A stretch of 42,205 nt of DNA from Candidatus Roizmanbacteria bacterium UBA6242 (GTDB lineage: Bacteria > Patescibacteriota > Microgenomatia > UBA1406 > GWC2-37-13), in assembly GCA_002440905.1 (NCBI GenBank), contig DJWA01000020.1, positions 1-42,205 of the forward strand, in the 5' to 3' direction. The position numbers were made by a program, and so were the translations under genes. The notes below the pieces were generated by a model. The model was not told where the DNA came from, searched no databases, and was given only the letters and a program-made list of their open reading frames with translations. Positions 24,768-33,204 of the stretch are shown piece by piece. Positions within the stretch are counted from its first letter, which is position 1, and each line of letters begins with the position of its first letter.

Positions 24768-25253
24768 TCAATAAGATCCGTTGATCAATGGAGCAATGTG
24801 GGACTTGAAAAGATCGGCTTTCACCCGTTTAATGGTTTTCAGCTCTTCGTATCTTTTGTGTAGGTAAAATTTCGAAAGCGGCCAGACAGAAACCCCAAGA
24901 TCATACACATTAGCATGAACAACTAGAGGATCTCCTTGGACATTTCGTTGACCGGAATAGTAGGCAAGGTGAAATTTTTTCGGATCGATCTCTTCTTTTT
25001 GTCCGAATACGAATATGTCGGCCTCATACAGCCTGTCAATTGGAGATCTTACAGTTTCGAAAATCAACCCCTCATCTTCAAAGATTTCTTTGGACCACAT
25101 ACCCTTAGGCAGCTCTATTCCCAATCTTGCTTGATACAAAAGGTGAACAGTGCTCTGACAATTAACCGTCTTTCCCTCAAAACCTATTCTGGGTGAACTC
25201 TTGAAATCGTAGGGCAGGCCTATGAATTGAGCAATTTCGGCGTTAAATGCCAT
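24768..25253 (-). CDS. NlpC/P60-like papain-fold protein
   Basis: 161 aa. The order of motifs fits NlpC/P60: FIGLPYDF near the start, Cys32 in VNCQSTVHLLY followed by LGIELPKG, EADIFVFGQ, the putative catalytic His95 in HLAYYSG, and VVHANVYDLGVSVWPL. These enzymes usually cleave peptidoglycan stem peptides. There is no signal peptide or wall-binding domain, so it may be cytoplasmic (peptide recycling) or exported another way. It overlaps the SerB-like gene by 11 nt. Confidence 0.65.
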   Translation of the reverse strand: MAFNAEIAQFIGLPYDFKSSPRIGFEGKTVNCQSTVHLLYQARLGIELPKGMWSKEIFEDEGLIFETVRSPIDRLYEADIFVFGQKEEIDPKKFHLAYYSGQRNVQGDPLVVHANVYDLGVSVWPLSKFYLHKRYEELKTIKRVKADLFKSHIAPLINGSY

Positions 25254-25917
25254 TGTTAAAAATGTTTATGAATTTGTTAAAATCTGCAACTACATGGTCG
25301 GCCAGTTCCACGACCCGCCCCCTTTTGACGTTTTCAGTAAAGGCTATGAATTTGCAGGGAATACCTTTCTTTTTAATCTCGTAATCCGTATACCCATCGC
25401 CGATAACATACGTATCTCCTTTCATATCCATAGATTTGACCTTTAAGGCTTTACCACAATCTAAAGATAGGGGATTCAGGCGATCAAAACCGACCGCCTC
25501 TCCCCTACCGTTGAAAATGAATTTATTGGCTAGAACGTGGGATTTTTCTATACCATATTCCTCAACAACCGGACAGATATATTCCTCAAATCCGCCGGAG
25601 ATTACGTAGATATTATTTCTGTTTGAGAATATAAAATCTCTGTTTTCCCGTACAGATTCGGTGACGGAATGCTTCAAATCGTCAACGAGTCGTTTTATAT
25701 GGTCTTTGTTAAATGAAAAAAGCTTGAGCCTTTTGTCAAGAGACCTTCTGAAAGAGATCTCACCTTTCATTCCCTGCGCGGTAATCCCCGATATTTCCTC
25801 AAGTACAGAATCTTTATCTGGGTGACCATCCAAGGCTATTTCCGCGAGTTTTTCAAGGGACTCGACTTTCACGAACGTGCTGTCGAAATCTATCACGATA
25901 TGGAAATTTTTTGTCAT
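25243..25917 (-). CDS. HAD-superfamily phosphatase, SerB-like
   Basis: 224 aa. HAD motif I is IDFDSTFV (D10 nucleophile, D12 acid/base), motif II is VISGGFEEYI, a Lys precedes the last motif (KALKVK), and motif III is IGDGYTDYEI. The helical cap between motifs I and II matches phosphoserine phosphatases. It may dephosphorylate phosphoserine or another small phosphate. No serA or serC is in the window, so the pathway is uncertain. It is the first gene of a pair with the NlpC/P60-like gene. Confidence 0.8.
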   Translation of the reverse strand: MTKNFHIVIDFDSTFVKVESLEKLAEIALDGHPDKDSVLEEISGITAQGMKGEISFRRSLDKRLKLFSFNKDHIKRLVDDLKHSVTESVRENRDFIFSNRNNIYVISGGFEEYICPVVEEYGIEKSHVLANKFIFNGRGEAVGFDRLNPLSLDCGKALKVKSMDMKGDTYVIGDGYTDYEIKKKGIPCKFIAFTENVKRGRVVELADHVVADFNKFINIFNNGI

Positions 25918-26004
25918 AAAAACGGGGAGGAAACTAATAAAGCCAAATAATCAGGTAGATTTAGGAGTGGGGTGAGTAGTTATTTAATGGATTAGCTCTT
26001 GAAT

Positions 26005-26781
26005 TCATAGTTTGGCGGTTTTGAAACTTCCGTCTGCCTCAAATTGAACGCTATAGATTGGTAAATCAGAGGCCAATCTTTTGGCAGTTTCCATCAGGTG
26101 ATTCTCTGAAGTCTCGGACAAAACCTGGTAAAGATACTCCGAATCCTCACCAAGGACGAACTTGACGGCTCCATTTTTAACCAATTTATCGGATAGTAAG
26201 CGGTGTTTTTCATCGGTCAGCGACTGATGGTAAACGAAAACTTCAACGAACTTTTTTCCCTTTTCGGTCTCAAGCTCGTACCTCGGATATACACCCCAAT
26301 TTCCTTTTACCATTAGAATTGCCCCTTCGGCATGATCGCCTTCTAGGACTGTTTCTTCAGAGCCTTTGCTTTTGACATAACCAAGCTTCTCGTTTATGAA
26401 ATCTATATCTTCCTTTTCAATTTTGTATGCTTTTGGGTCTAGGTTAATCTGCTTGAAGTGGCCACAACCGGATGCCAGTTTTAACCTGTCACCGTGCTCA
26501 TCCGTATGGAATGAGAAATTTGATTCCCCTCCCAAGACCTCAACCAAGGTCGCAAACACCTTTTCGCGGTCAATCTCAAATCCGTATGACCTTGAAGCTG
26601 AAAGCACCATCGCCAATTCTCCAACATCAGCTCCCGGGAAGGCTTGGACCGCTAACCCTTCTTCATTTTTGTATCTTCCATCAATGCAGCGGCTTATAAA
26701 CTTCCTTGACGGGTCAACCTTATATCTGTTCTCCGCGACCAAGTCATTTACTTCTTTTTCTGAAAGGATGATTTTGTTCAT
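26005..26781 (-). CDS. Zeta-class (cadmium) carbonic-anhydrase-like protein
   Basis: 258 aa, soluble, no signal peptide. The motifs line up in order with a diatom CDCA repeat as I remember it: CIDGR at 32-36 (CDCA: CVDGR), PGADVGELAM (PGG...AIA), HGD-x6-GCGHFK at 96-109 (HGD-x6-GCGFFK) and GDHAEGAILMV (GSHTEKVVYI). The ligands would be Cys32, His96 and Cys106, with H-x9-C spacing identical to CDCA and a Cys-to-His distance of 64 (52 in CDCA). Asp34/Arg36 would be the gating dyad. This would hydrate CO2 in the cytoplasm. Activity and metal are inference. A near-leaderless -10 (TATAAT, 8 nt upstream) suggests a monocistronic gene. Confidence 0.7.
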   Translation of the reverse strand: MNKIILSEKEVNDLVAENRYKVDPSRKFISRCIDGRYKNEEGLAVQAFPGADVGELAMVLSASRSYGFEIDREKVFATLVEVLGGESNFSFHTDEHGDRLKLASGCGHFKQINLDPKAYKIEKEDIDFINEKLGYVKSKGSEETVLEGDHAEGAILMVKGNWGVYPRYELETEKGKKFVEVFVYHQSLTDEKHRLLSDKLVKNGAVKFVLGEDSEYLYQVLSETSENHLMETAKRLASDLPIYSVQFEADGSFKTAKL

Positions 26782-26884
26782 AGTAAAAAATTATACAGCA
26801 TTTTTGCCTAATCTTGGGGAAAATATTGACGTCTGTTTTAGGCTATAAAGTATTTGAATAATGGCCATATTATATAATTAGTCT
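26782..26884. promoter_or_regulatory. Divergent promoter region, carbonic-anhydrase-like gene / glycosyltransferase
   Basis: Minus strand: TATAAT at 26795-26790, 8 nt before the ATG at 26781. Plus strand: TATAAT at 26873-26878, exactly 6 nt before the ATG at 26885. No Shine-Dalgarno sequence is seen for either gene, and -35 matches are weak. Confidence 0.5.
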
Positions 26885-27892
26885 ATGGCTAAAAAGGTAT
26901 ACGTATACGACCCAACCGCTTCAGATTCTTTAAGCCGCGTCCGCGGTATCGGGCGGTATTTACAACTCTTGAGGGAAAATTTCATCAATCATTTTGAGTT
27001 TATAGACTTCAAAAAGCCGGTCGACCTCAAAGACTCTGTTTTCATAAATCCTTTTATTAACTTCCTCACGCCGCCAATACTTATGAGAAAATTGGCCCGG
27101 AAGCAGATCGCCGTCATCCACGACCTCATACCTTTGAAATACGGCAGCTATTTTCCCGCCGGAATCAGGGGAAATATGAACATTTTTTTCAACAAAGTCG
27201 CCCTAAAGAATTATGACGCTATCATAACCGATTCTTTGGCTTCGAAAATGGACATTGTCAGGATGCTTAAAGTAAACGAAGATAATGTCAAGGTAGTCTA
27301 TCCCTGTCTTCCGAAATCTTTCACCGATTCTGTAAAATCCGTTGAAGAACTTCCAAACCTACCAGAAAAATTCTGTCTTTACGTTGGGGACGCCACCTGG
27401 AACAAAAACCTTATTAACTTGGCAAAAGCTTTAAAAATAATCAACGCCACTTGCGTCTTTGTCGGAAAAATATTTGAGGAAAAGAATACCTCTCATCCTT
27501 GGCAAAAGGAACTAAAGGGATTCTTAGCCGAAGTCCAAAACGACAAAAGATTCGTTTTCCCGGGATATATAACCGATTCCCAACTGTTGAAAATATACCA
27601 ACAAGCTTCTCTAAATATCTTGGTATCGCGCGATGAGGGATTTGGATTTTCATGGCTGGAGGCGGCTGCAAATTCCTGCCCGTCGCTTCTTTCAAACATT
27701 GAAGTCCTCAGGGAAATCTCCGGAGGATCGGCGCTCTTTGCCGACCCGGAAAACCCCACCGATATCGCCGACAAAATCGGCGAAGTATATTTCAGACGGG
27801 ATATCAGAAACAGAGTTGGCAGACAAGCTTTTAAAAGAAGTCAATTTTTTAACTCCCAAAAATTCAGGGAAGGTTTTGAGGAGCTTTTATAA
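26885..27892 (+). CDS. Glycosyltransferase family 4 (GT-B fold)
   Basis: 335 aa. The N-terminal half has RGIGRYLQLL and IAVIHDLIPLKYGSYFP, typical of family 4 acceptor-side domains. The C-terminal donor-binding half has FCLYVGDATWNKNLINLAKAL and SRDEGFGFSWLEAAANSCPSLLS, the E-x7-E-type nucleotide-sugar motif. It probably adds a sugar to a cell-envelope glycan at the cytoplasmic face. The 3' end overlaps the convergent rpiB by 29 nt. Confidence 0.88.
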   Translation: MAKKVYVYDPTASDSLSRVRGIGRYLQLLRENFINHFEFIDFKKPVDLKDSVFINPFINFLTPPILMRKLARKQIAVIHDLIPLKYGSYFPAGIRGNMNIFFNKVALKNYDAIITDSLASKMDIVRMLKVNEDNVKVVYPCLPKSFTDSVKSVEELPNLPEKFCLYVGDATWNKNLINLAKALKIINATCVFVGKIFEEKNTSHPWQKELKGFLAEVQNDKRFVFPGYITDSQLLKIYQQASLNILVSRDEGFGFSWLEAAANSCPSLLSNIEVLREISGGSALFADPENPTDIADKIGEVYFRRDIRNRVGRQAFKRSQFFNSQKFREGFEELL

Positions 27893-28340
27893 CCGACTGA
27901 TTGTCTGCGTCCAGTTTATTGACCCGTCTTATGTATTTCTCTTCCATCTTAGGTTTGGCGGTAATGAAAGCATCAACTATCTTATGGGCTTCCTCAAGAG
28001 TATTGTAATCGGCAGCCAAGGACAGAATGTTGGCGTGGTCGTTCTCCCTCAAATGGGCAGACTGGTGCGGGTTCATGGCGACTCCCGACCGTATCCCTTT
28101 CAGGCGGTTGGCGGCCATGGAGACGGCACATCCCGAACCGCAGATTGTTATTCCGAGGTAATTCTCGGGGTTCTGAAGAACGGCCTGGGCGACTTTCTGG
28201 GCATAATCTATAGCATCGTCAAGGGGATCCAATTCGTAAGGTCCAAGATCTTCAATCCTAATATTCTTCTCATGGAGATATTCAATGATGGCGTTTTTGA
28301 GTTCAAGACCCCGGTGGTCAGCACCGATGAATATGGTCAT
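27864..28340 (-). CDS. rpiB: Ribose-5-phosphate isomerase B family
   Basis: 158 aa. IGADHRGLELK is at the start, the catalytic Cys67 is in ITICGSGCAVSMAANR, then GIRSGVAMN and HANILSLAA. It interconverts ribose-5-P and ribulose-5-P. The LacAB/RpiB family also includes other aldose-ketose isomerases; RpiB is the usual role when alone. The gene diverges from tatD with 30 bp between start codons. Confidence 0.93.
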   Translation of the reverse strand: MTIFIGADHRGLELKNAIIEYLHEKNIRIEDLGPYELDPLDDAIDYAQKVAQAVLQNPENYLGITICGSGCAVSMAANRLKGIRSGVAMNPHQSAHLRENDHANILSLAADYNTLEEAHKIVDAFITAKPKMEEKYIRRVNKLDADNQSVIKAPQNLP

Positions 28341-28370
28341 GATTAAAATATACCATATAATAGAAAATGT
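28341..28370. promoter_or_regulatory. 30-bp divergent promoter between rpiB and tatD
   Basis: Minus strand TATATT (28352-28347) is exactly 6 nt before the rpiB ATG. Plus strand TATAAT (28356-28361) is 9 nt before the tatD ATG. The -35 of each would have to lie in or near the other gene. Both mRNAs would be leaderless or nearly so. Confidence 0.55.
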
Positions 28371-29189
28371 ATGTTATTTGACACCCATTGCCACCTCAAC
28401 TTCAAAACCTTCGATAACGAACACGTAGATGTCGTTAAGAGGGCTCAAGACGTTGGAGTAAATCATATAGTAGTTCCCGGAACGTCCTATGAGACATCAA
28501 AAAAAGCCATAGATATCGCCCGTAATTTTGAAAAAGTCTATGCGGCAGTTGCCATCCACCCCCACCATATATTTGAGATTGTCGAAAATAAAAATGATCC
28601 TAACAAGATTAAAGCCAACCTCGACAAGATAGAATCGTTACTGAACGATCCCAAGGTCGTCGCTGTGGGCGAGGCGGGAATCGACCGACATATGTACCGG
28701 AAAACTAAATATAGAGACTATAAGATTGAAGAGGAGTTTATGTCCCTACAAAAAACGTTTTTACGGGAACAGATTATGCTTGCCGTTAAGTACAACAAAA
28801 GCTTGATTTTGCACAATCGTGAAGCCAAGAAGGAGTTTGTCGAGCTAATTTCGGAATATTGGGATAGTAAGCTTGAGTACAGGACCGTTTTCCATTGCTG
28901 CGAGCCCGATATGGAGCTTCTTGAGTTCGCCCGTTCCCATAAACTGTTTATAGGTGTTGACGGAGACGTTGCCTATACTATTGAAAAACAGGAATTCATA
29001 AAAGAAGTTCCCTTAGATATGTTAGTCCTTGAGACCGACTCCCCTTTCCTGTCTCCCGACCGTAAATTCCCGAACGAACCAAAAAACATAGTTGTCATTG
29101 CGCAACATGTTGCCGATATTAAGGGGGCAACCGTTGACGAGGTGTCAAAGAAAACTACCGAAAACGCGAAGAAACTATTCTCCCTTTAA
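28371..29189 (+). CDS. tatD: TatD family metal-dependent hydrolase
   Basis: 272 aa. N-terminal FDTHCHLNF carries the metal-binding HxH (H6, H8). AIHPHH, VGEAGIDRH, LHNREAKKEF, FHCCEP and LETDSPFLSPDRK follow in the expected order. TatD proteins are Mg-dependent 3'-5' DNases or deoxyribonucleases. It has its own near-leaderless promoter. The stop overlaps the convergent PilX-like gene by 4 nt. Confidence 0.93.
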   Translation: MLFDTHCHLNFKTFDNEHVDVVKRAQDVGVNHIVVPGTSYETSKKAIDIARNFEKVYAAVAIHPHHIFEIVENKNDPNKIKANLDKIESLLNDPKVVAVGEAGIDRHMYRKTKYRDYKIEEEFMSLQKTFLREQIMLAVKYNKSLILHNREAKKEFVELISEYWDSKLEYRTVFHCCEPDMELLEFARSHKLFIGVDGDVAYTIEKQEFIKEVPLDMLVLETDSPFLSPDRKFPNEPKNIVVIAQHVADIKGATVDEVSKKTTENAKKLFSL

Positions 29190-29941
29190 AAAGACGTGCT
29201 GAAGAATTCGGCCGGGATTTGAGGGTAAGATTGGAATAAAACTATCTTTTTGGAGACTCCTGTTGTCGTTGAGGCCTCAGACGATACGGTTTTCCCCTGT
29301 ATGGGAAAGTCCGACGCCCTCGACAGAACCAGTTTTGTTGAAGCGTAGAAAACCCTAATAACCATTAGTTTACTGTCGACCCCTATATCTGATGCCGGGA
29401 CTACATAGGAAAAATCAAAGTTGCTGTCGGCACCGCATACGCCGGCTGAACCTGACCCGTTTGAAATCCTTTTTGGATTATTGGGATCAACTACATGCTT
29501 AACGACTCCAGTATTTTTGAGGATTGTTATTTCAATCGCCGGGTTGCTCGACCCTGCATCAAAACAAACGGTTATTCCCTCGGCAACCGATGGACCAATC
29601 GTTTGAGTTGTATCGTTATATTCCCCGAGATAAAAAGTGTATGAGGAATCCTTGGTGACGGTCGGGGAAGTAAAGGTGTTGTCAGTTAGGCTCGTAACTG
29701 TCGCTCCGCCGGTGAATCCAGTCAGATCGGATAAAGCCCCCTCACCGATTATGACGTTAGATCCTGCCTTAAGTGATGCCTCTATAGCCGCCTCAGCAGC
29801 AGCCAAGGCCTTCTGTGAATCCTCCTCAAGCTTTGAAACCTGGGTTTCGGTTATGGACTGGAAGGAAACCGACAGAACAACCGTCATGATGGTCGCCAGG
29901 ACCATGACCGTAATCAAAAGTATTTGACCTTTTTTTTTCAT
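29186..29941 (-). CDS. PilX-like type IV pilus assembly protein
   Basis: 251 aa. The N-terminus KKKGQILLITVMVLATIMTVVLSVSFQSITETQVSKLEEDSQKALAAAEA is interrupted only by its helix: a short basic lead, a membrane helix (about 6-27), then the E-x3-S-x-KA-x-AAEA signature of PilX-type minor pilins. The rest is a beta-rich exported domain with few Cys. It is the last gene of the surface block that starts with the SecA-like gene. It is probably a pilus tip or adhesion component. Confidence 0.65.
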   Translation of the reverse strand: MKKKGQILLITVMVLATIMTVVLSVSFQSITETQVSKLEEDSQKALAAAEAAIEASLKAGSNVIIGEGALSDLTGFTGGATVTSLTDNTFTSPTVTKDSSYTFYLGEYNDTTQTIGPSVAEGITVCFDAGSSNPAIEITILKNTGVVKHVVDPNNPKRISNGSGSAGVCGADSNFDFSYVVPASDIGVDSKLMVIRVFYASTKLVLSRASDFPIQGKTVSSEASTTTGVSKKIVLFQSYPQIPAEFFSTSF

Positions 29942-30026
29942 TATTTTTTAGCTAAAAAAATTTCAAGACTATTATAATTCCTTTAATATTCGGACGAAAC
30001 ATAACTCGCCCGAATGTCTTATATTG

Positions 30027-31568
30027 TTATTGTAATTGCTTCCACTCATAATTGGCCGTTGACAAATAAGGCAACGCATCTATATATATTGACGGGTCAA
30101 ATGAAATAAAAAACGAAGGCCTGTTTGGGTTGGACCATAATCTATTGTTAACTAAACCTGACTGAGCGATGAGGTTACCGGTGATTTTTAACCCTTGATT
30201 ACTTGTCGTGCCGATTGAGACGGAATCGGCGATAAAGACTCCCCGTGCTTCGGTGACTGCTGGATCGAAGTTAATTGTACCAGCGACCAATACGACCGCT
30301 TTGGTAGGAACAAACGACGCCGCGTTAACGGTAATCGTACCGCTGGTCAATAGAACCACGTTATACTGGTCAAATTGGGAAGGCACCGAGCTCAAGTTGA
30401 CGTTACCGTTAAATACGTACAAACCGCTTGCAGTTATTTCATCCATCGACGTTATGGTTACGTATTCTTTCCTTGATTTGACGTAGCTCGTGAAAGATGC
30501 TGCGGTCATGGAGTATGGAGCGGGTGTATATATAGCCTTATACTCGGGGTCTCCGGTTTTGGCGTTTGAGTTAACCGCGGTGATATCAACCGTCGGTGCC
30601 GCGCAGACTCCAGCCTCTCCGACTATGAAAAAAGGCTGCACCGTATCCGAGGAATCATAGGCAATCGGCGCCAAAGGAATTCGGTTTATAATCCCCGCTC
30701 TTGAAACGTATGATGAGTCTTTGATCTTAACCCATGGGCCCGGAGTCGGGGTTGGGGTGTTTGTCGGGGTTGGGGTGGCCACTATATATCTGACTACTCG
30801 TGAACCGGTATTTATAGCTGTTGGCCAGTAATAGCAATAGTTACCGGCTCCAGCTCCTCGACAGTTTGCCGAATAGGTCCCGCTGTTGTCAACCGACCCA
30901 TTGGTGACAGGTGTCACCCCCAACACTACAATTGAGGAGTCACGGAGAGCTCCTCCCCGCTGGGCTCCGGCTCCAGCAACATCGACATAGTTAACGTTGC
31001 TCTGGCAACCGACAAAAGCGCAGGGAGCAACCGAACAGTTGGATTTACATAGTTGGGAAGCAACCACAACCGGAGTTAATTGAGGATTAAATGCCCTGGA
31101 TCGAATAAATTCCGTAGGAGTCGGCGGTGGGGGTGTATTTGTTGGAGGATTACCACCACCTGGAGTACTTGTTGGATTGACGGTACAAGTTCGTTGTTGG
31201 GTGTCAGTGGAGCCGACTTGACAATCCCTTTGTTGATAACCTCCAATACATGGACTCCAAGCGCTCCATTGAGTACAACCTGTCCCTGGTCCAGTGCATT
31301 GACAGGTACATGAAGTGTAATTACATATTGCACTACCTGCACAACCCATCGCTGCGCCATCACATGCTCCGCAGCCAGAACAACCAGTGGAATAACAACC
31401 ACAACCACTTCCTCGATCTTCACATATTTGCCCAATATTACTACAAGTCCCGCTACACGTACCGGTTGTGCCTCCTGTACAGGCAGCATATACCACCGAA
31501 CCAGAATCGATTTTCCAAAAGAAAATGAAGACAAATATAATAAATACAATTGAGAAGACATTCTTCAT
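30027..31568 (-). CDS. Exported Cys-rich protein with TSP1-like motif
   Basis: 513 aa from the ATG at 31568; the ATG at 31592 would start inside the upstream gene. A hydrophobic signal segment (about 4-22, ending VVYAA) is followed by ~30 Cys in ~110 residues (GCGCYSTGCSGCGACD and similar). The motif QWSAWSPCIGGYQQRDC resembles a thrombospondin type 1 repeat (WSxWSPC). A Pro/Thr linker (about 145-170) and a long beta-rich C-terminal region follow, the latter with STITVNA and TGNLIAQ-like repeats suggestive of a beta-solenoid. No membrane anchor is visible at the end. Adhesion or matrix function is inferred from composition. Confidence 0.6.
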   Translation of the reverse strand: MKNVFSIVFIIFVFIFFWKIDSGSVVYAACTGGTTGTCSGTCSNIGQICEDRGSGCGCYSTGCSGCGACDGAAMGCAGSAICNYTSCTCQCTGPGTGCTQWSAWSPCIGGYQQRDCQVGSTDTQQRTCTVNPTSTPGGGNPPTNTPPPPTPTEFIRSRAFNPQLTPVVVASQLCKSNCSVAPCAFVGCQSNVNYVDVAGAGAQRGGALRDSSIVVLGVTPVTNGSVDNSGTYSANCRGAGAGNYCYYWPTAINTGSRVVRYIVATPTPTNTPTPTPGPWVKIKDSSYVSRAGIINRIPLAPIAYDSSDTVQPFFIVGEAGVCAAPTVDITAVNSNAKTGDPEYKAIYTPAPYSMTAASFTSYVKSRKEYVTITSMDEITASGLYVFNGNVNLSSVPSQFDQYNVVLLTSGTITVNAASFVPTKAVVLVAGTINFDPAVTEARGVFIADSVSIGTTSNQGLKITGNLIAQSGLVNNRLWSNPNRPSFFISFDPSIYIDALPYLSTANYEWKQLQ

Positions 31569-31582
31569 AAAATGATTATAGA

Positions 31583-33178
31583 TCAAAAACACGCAGCTTT
31601 GTCAAGGAAAAATTTATTTGTTTTTATACAAAAATCATATGTACTATTAAACATGTGACGATATTTATTGGGATTGTTAAGGATTCTACTAATAAACATT
31701 TTGCTAAACTCGTATGCTTTGACAGGTTTATTTAACTTCAAATATAGTAGTTGGATTTCATAAGCTATTGTTGGATTGAATCCGGTACCGTTTTCAAAAA
31801 TCACAAGATAGTCACGTAAGGCATGTTCATATTCCTCTGCAATTTTATAATAGTATCCTGAGAAGTTGTATGTTTCAAACAGATCGGGAAAATTGCGTTT
31901 GTATGTATTAAGGAGGTGGTTTATTTCGTTCACATCTTGTATGGGAGTTTGCACAACAAGTGACTCATATACTTGCTTCCTATAAGGAAATACCGCGATC
32001 GACTTGCTGTAATTTTTTATTAAAAAGAGAGCCTCTGAGTATCCTAAATAGACGCTCACAAAAGCCAAAAAGATAGCTCCTACTATGGCTAAATACCTTG
32101 AACGAAAAAATCTATTTTCCCTATAAGAAAGCCCAATAAAAACAAAAAACAACACAAGTAATACCGGCATAGCAAAAATGTAACTAGCATTGAAGCATAT
32201 GAATAAAAATATAGCTAATTTAAAGTATAAATTATCCTCATGACTTGAATAAAAAATCTTTAAGAATAACACAAAAAAAATAAAAGAAAAAATACCGCTT
32301 CCCGAAAGCATATCAAATAATATGTTGTGACTGGTTGTACCAAATACTCCATTAGAAATGGATGCGTATTTCCTTGAAATTTCCGTAAAATTGCCTAATC
32401 CGTAACCAAATAAAGGCTTGTCAACAAAACCCATAAGTGCTTCTTTATAATATTCCGGTCTGTCACTCAAAATATTGGCCCGTGGGACAATGATAATAAT
32501 CGCCAAAACTACTACGAATATCCATAGTAGTATTCCAATATATTTAGTTAAATTAGCCACATGCTTTCTTTTATATATATCAAGCACACTAACGACTAAT
32601 AGACCTAAATAGGCGGATCTAGAAAATGAAATGAGTAAGAATGGAGTAAATAAAACGACCCAACCCAAACTATAACTTGCAATTGATATTATAACGGACA
32701 TTCCGAGCCAAATACCAAGATGATTATTGGCATAAGTCGATGTAATAAAGAAGTTTAGTATTTGGTTTGGGTCGAAAATATTCGTAAATTGGAGTATTTC
32801 ATCTTTCAATAAAAATGCTGTTATAAAAATCAAACTCGAGGTAAAGATCGACTTATTAATGACGGATTTCAAAAGTAATTTGTCATTGTAGAAAAAGATC
32901 CCTATTAGAAAAGCTGCCTGATAAACTAAAAATGTTTCTATGGAAAGTTGTTTATCGTGCGATAAAGTGACTGAAATGAAACTAAAAAAAGTAAATCCAA
33001 ACCAAGCCGATGTCAGTTTATGAGGAAAATGCAATATATTTTTTTTAAAAAAACTTCGCAAATAAAGCATCAAAGGAAAAAACAATATCAAGTAGAATTC
33101 GATCCTGTCACCAAACCTTATCGCTAAACCTGGAACTAGAATAATAACAAGCAGATACAAGTATATAAACGTTTCCAC
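31583..33178 (-). CDS. O-antigen ligase-like membrane protein (third copy)
   Basis: 531 aa. About twelve hydrophobic helices occupy residues 1-370. Family landmarks are SFSRSAYLGLL, FGYGLGNFTEISRKY and GTTSHNILFDMLSGSG with the conserved His. The C-terminal ~150 residues are helical and TPR-like (YSKSIAVFPYRKQVYES, HALRDYLVIFENG). The plan is the same as the 549-aa protein at 2106, but the sequence is clearly divergent and visibly more AT-rich than its neighbours, which may mean separate acquisition. It sits between the lipoprotein-like gene and the TSP1-like surface gene, a plausible acceptor. Glycan polymerase or ligase function is inferred. Confidence 0.72.
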   Translation of the reverse strand: METFIYLYLLVIILVPGLAIRFGDRIEFYLILFFPLMLYLRSFFKKNILHFPHKLTSAWFGFTFFSFISVTLSHDKQLSIETFLVYQAAFLIGIFFYNDKLLLKSVINKSIFTSSLIFITAFLLKDEILQFTNIFDPNQILNFFITSTYANNHLGIWLGMSVIISIASYSLGWVVLFTPFLLISFSRSAYLGLLVVSVLDIYKRKHVANLTKYIGILLWIFVVVLAIIIIVPRANILSDRPEYYKEALMGFVDKPLFGYGLGNFTEISRKYASISNGVFGTTSHNILFDMLSGSGIFSFIFFVLFLKIFYSSHEDNLYFKLAIFLFICFNASYIFAMPVLLVLFFVFIGLSYRENRFFRSRYLAIVGAIFLAFVSVYLGYSEALFLIKNYSKSIAVFPYRKQVYESLVVQTPIQDVNEINHLLNTYKRNFPDLFETYNFSGYYYKIAEEYEHALRDYLVIFENGTGFNPTIAYEIQLLYLKLNKPVKAYEFSKMFISRILNNPNKYRHMFNSTYDFCIKTNKFFLDKAACF

Positions 33179-33204
33179 AAATACATTATCTCAAAAAGGA
33201 AAGA

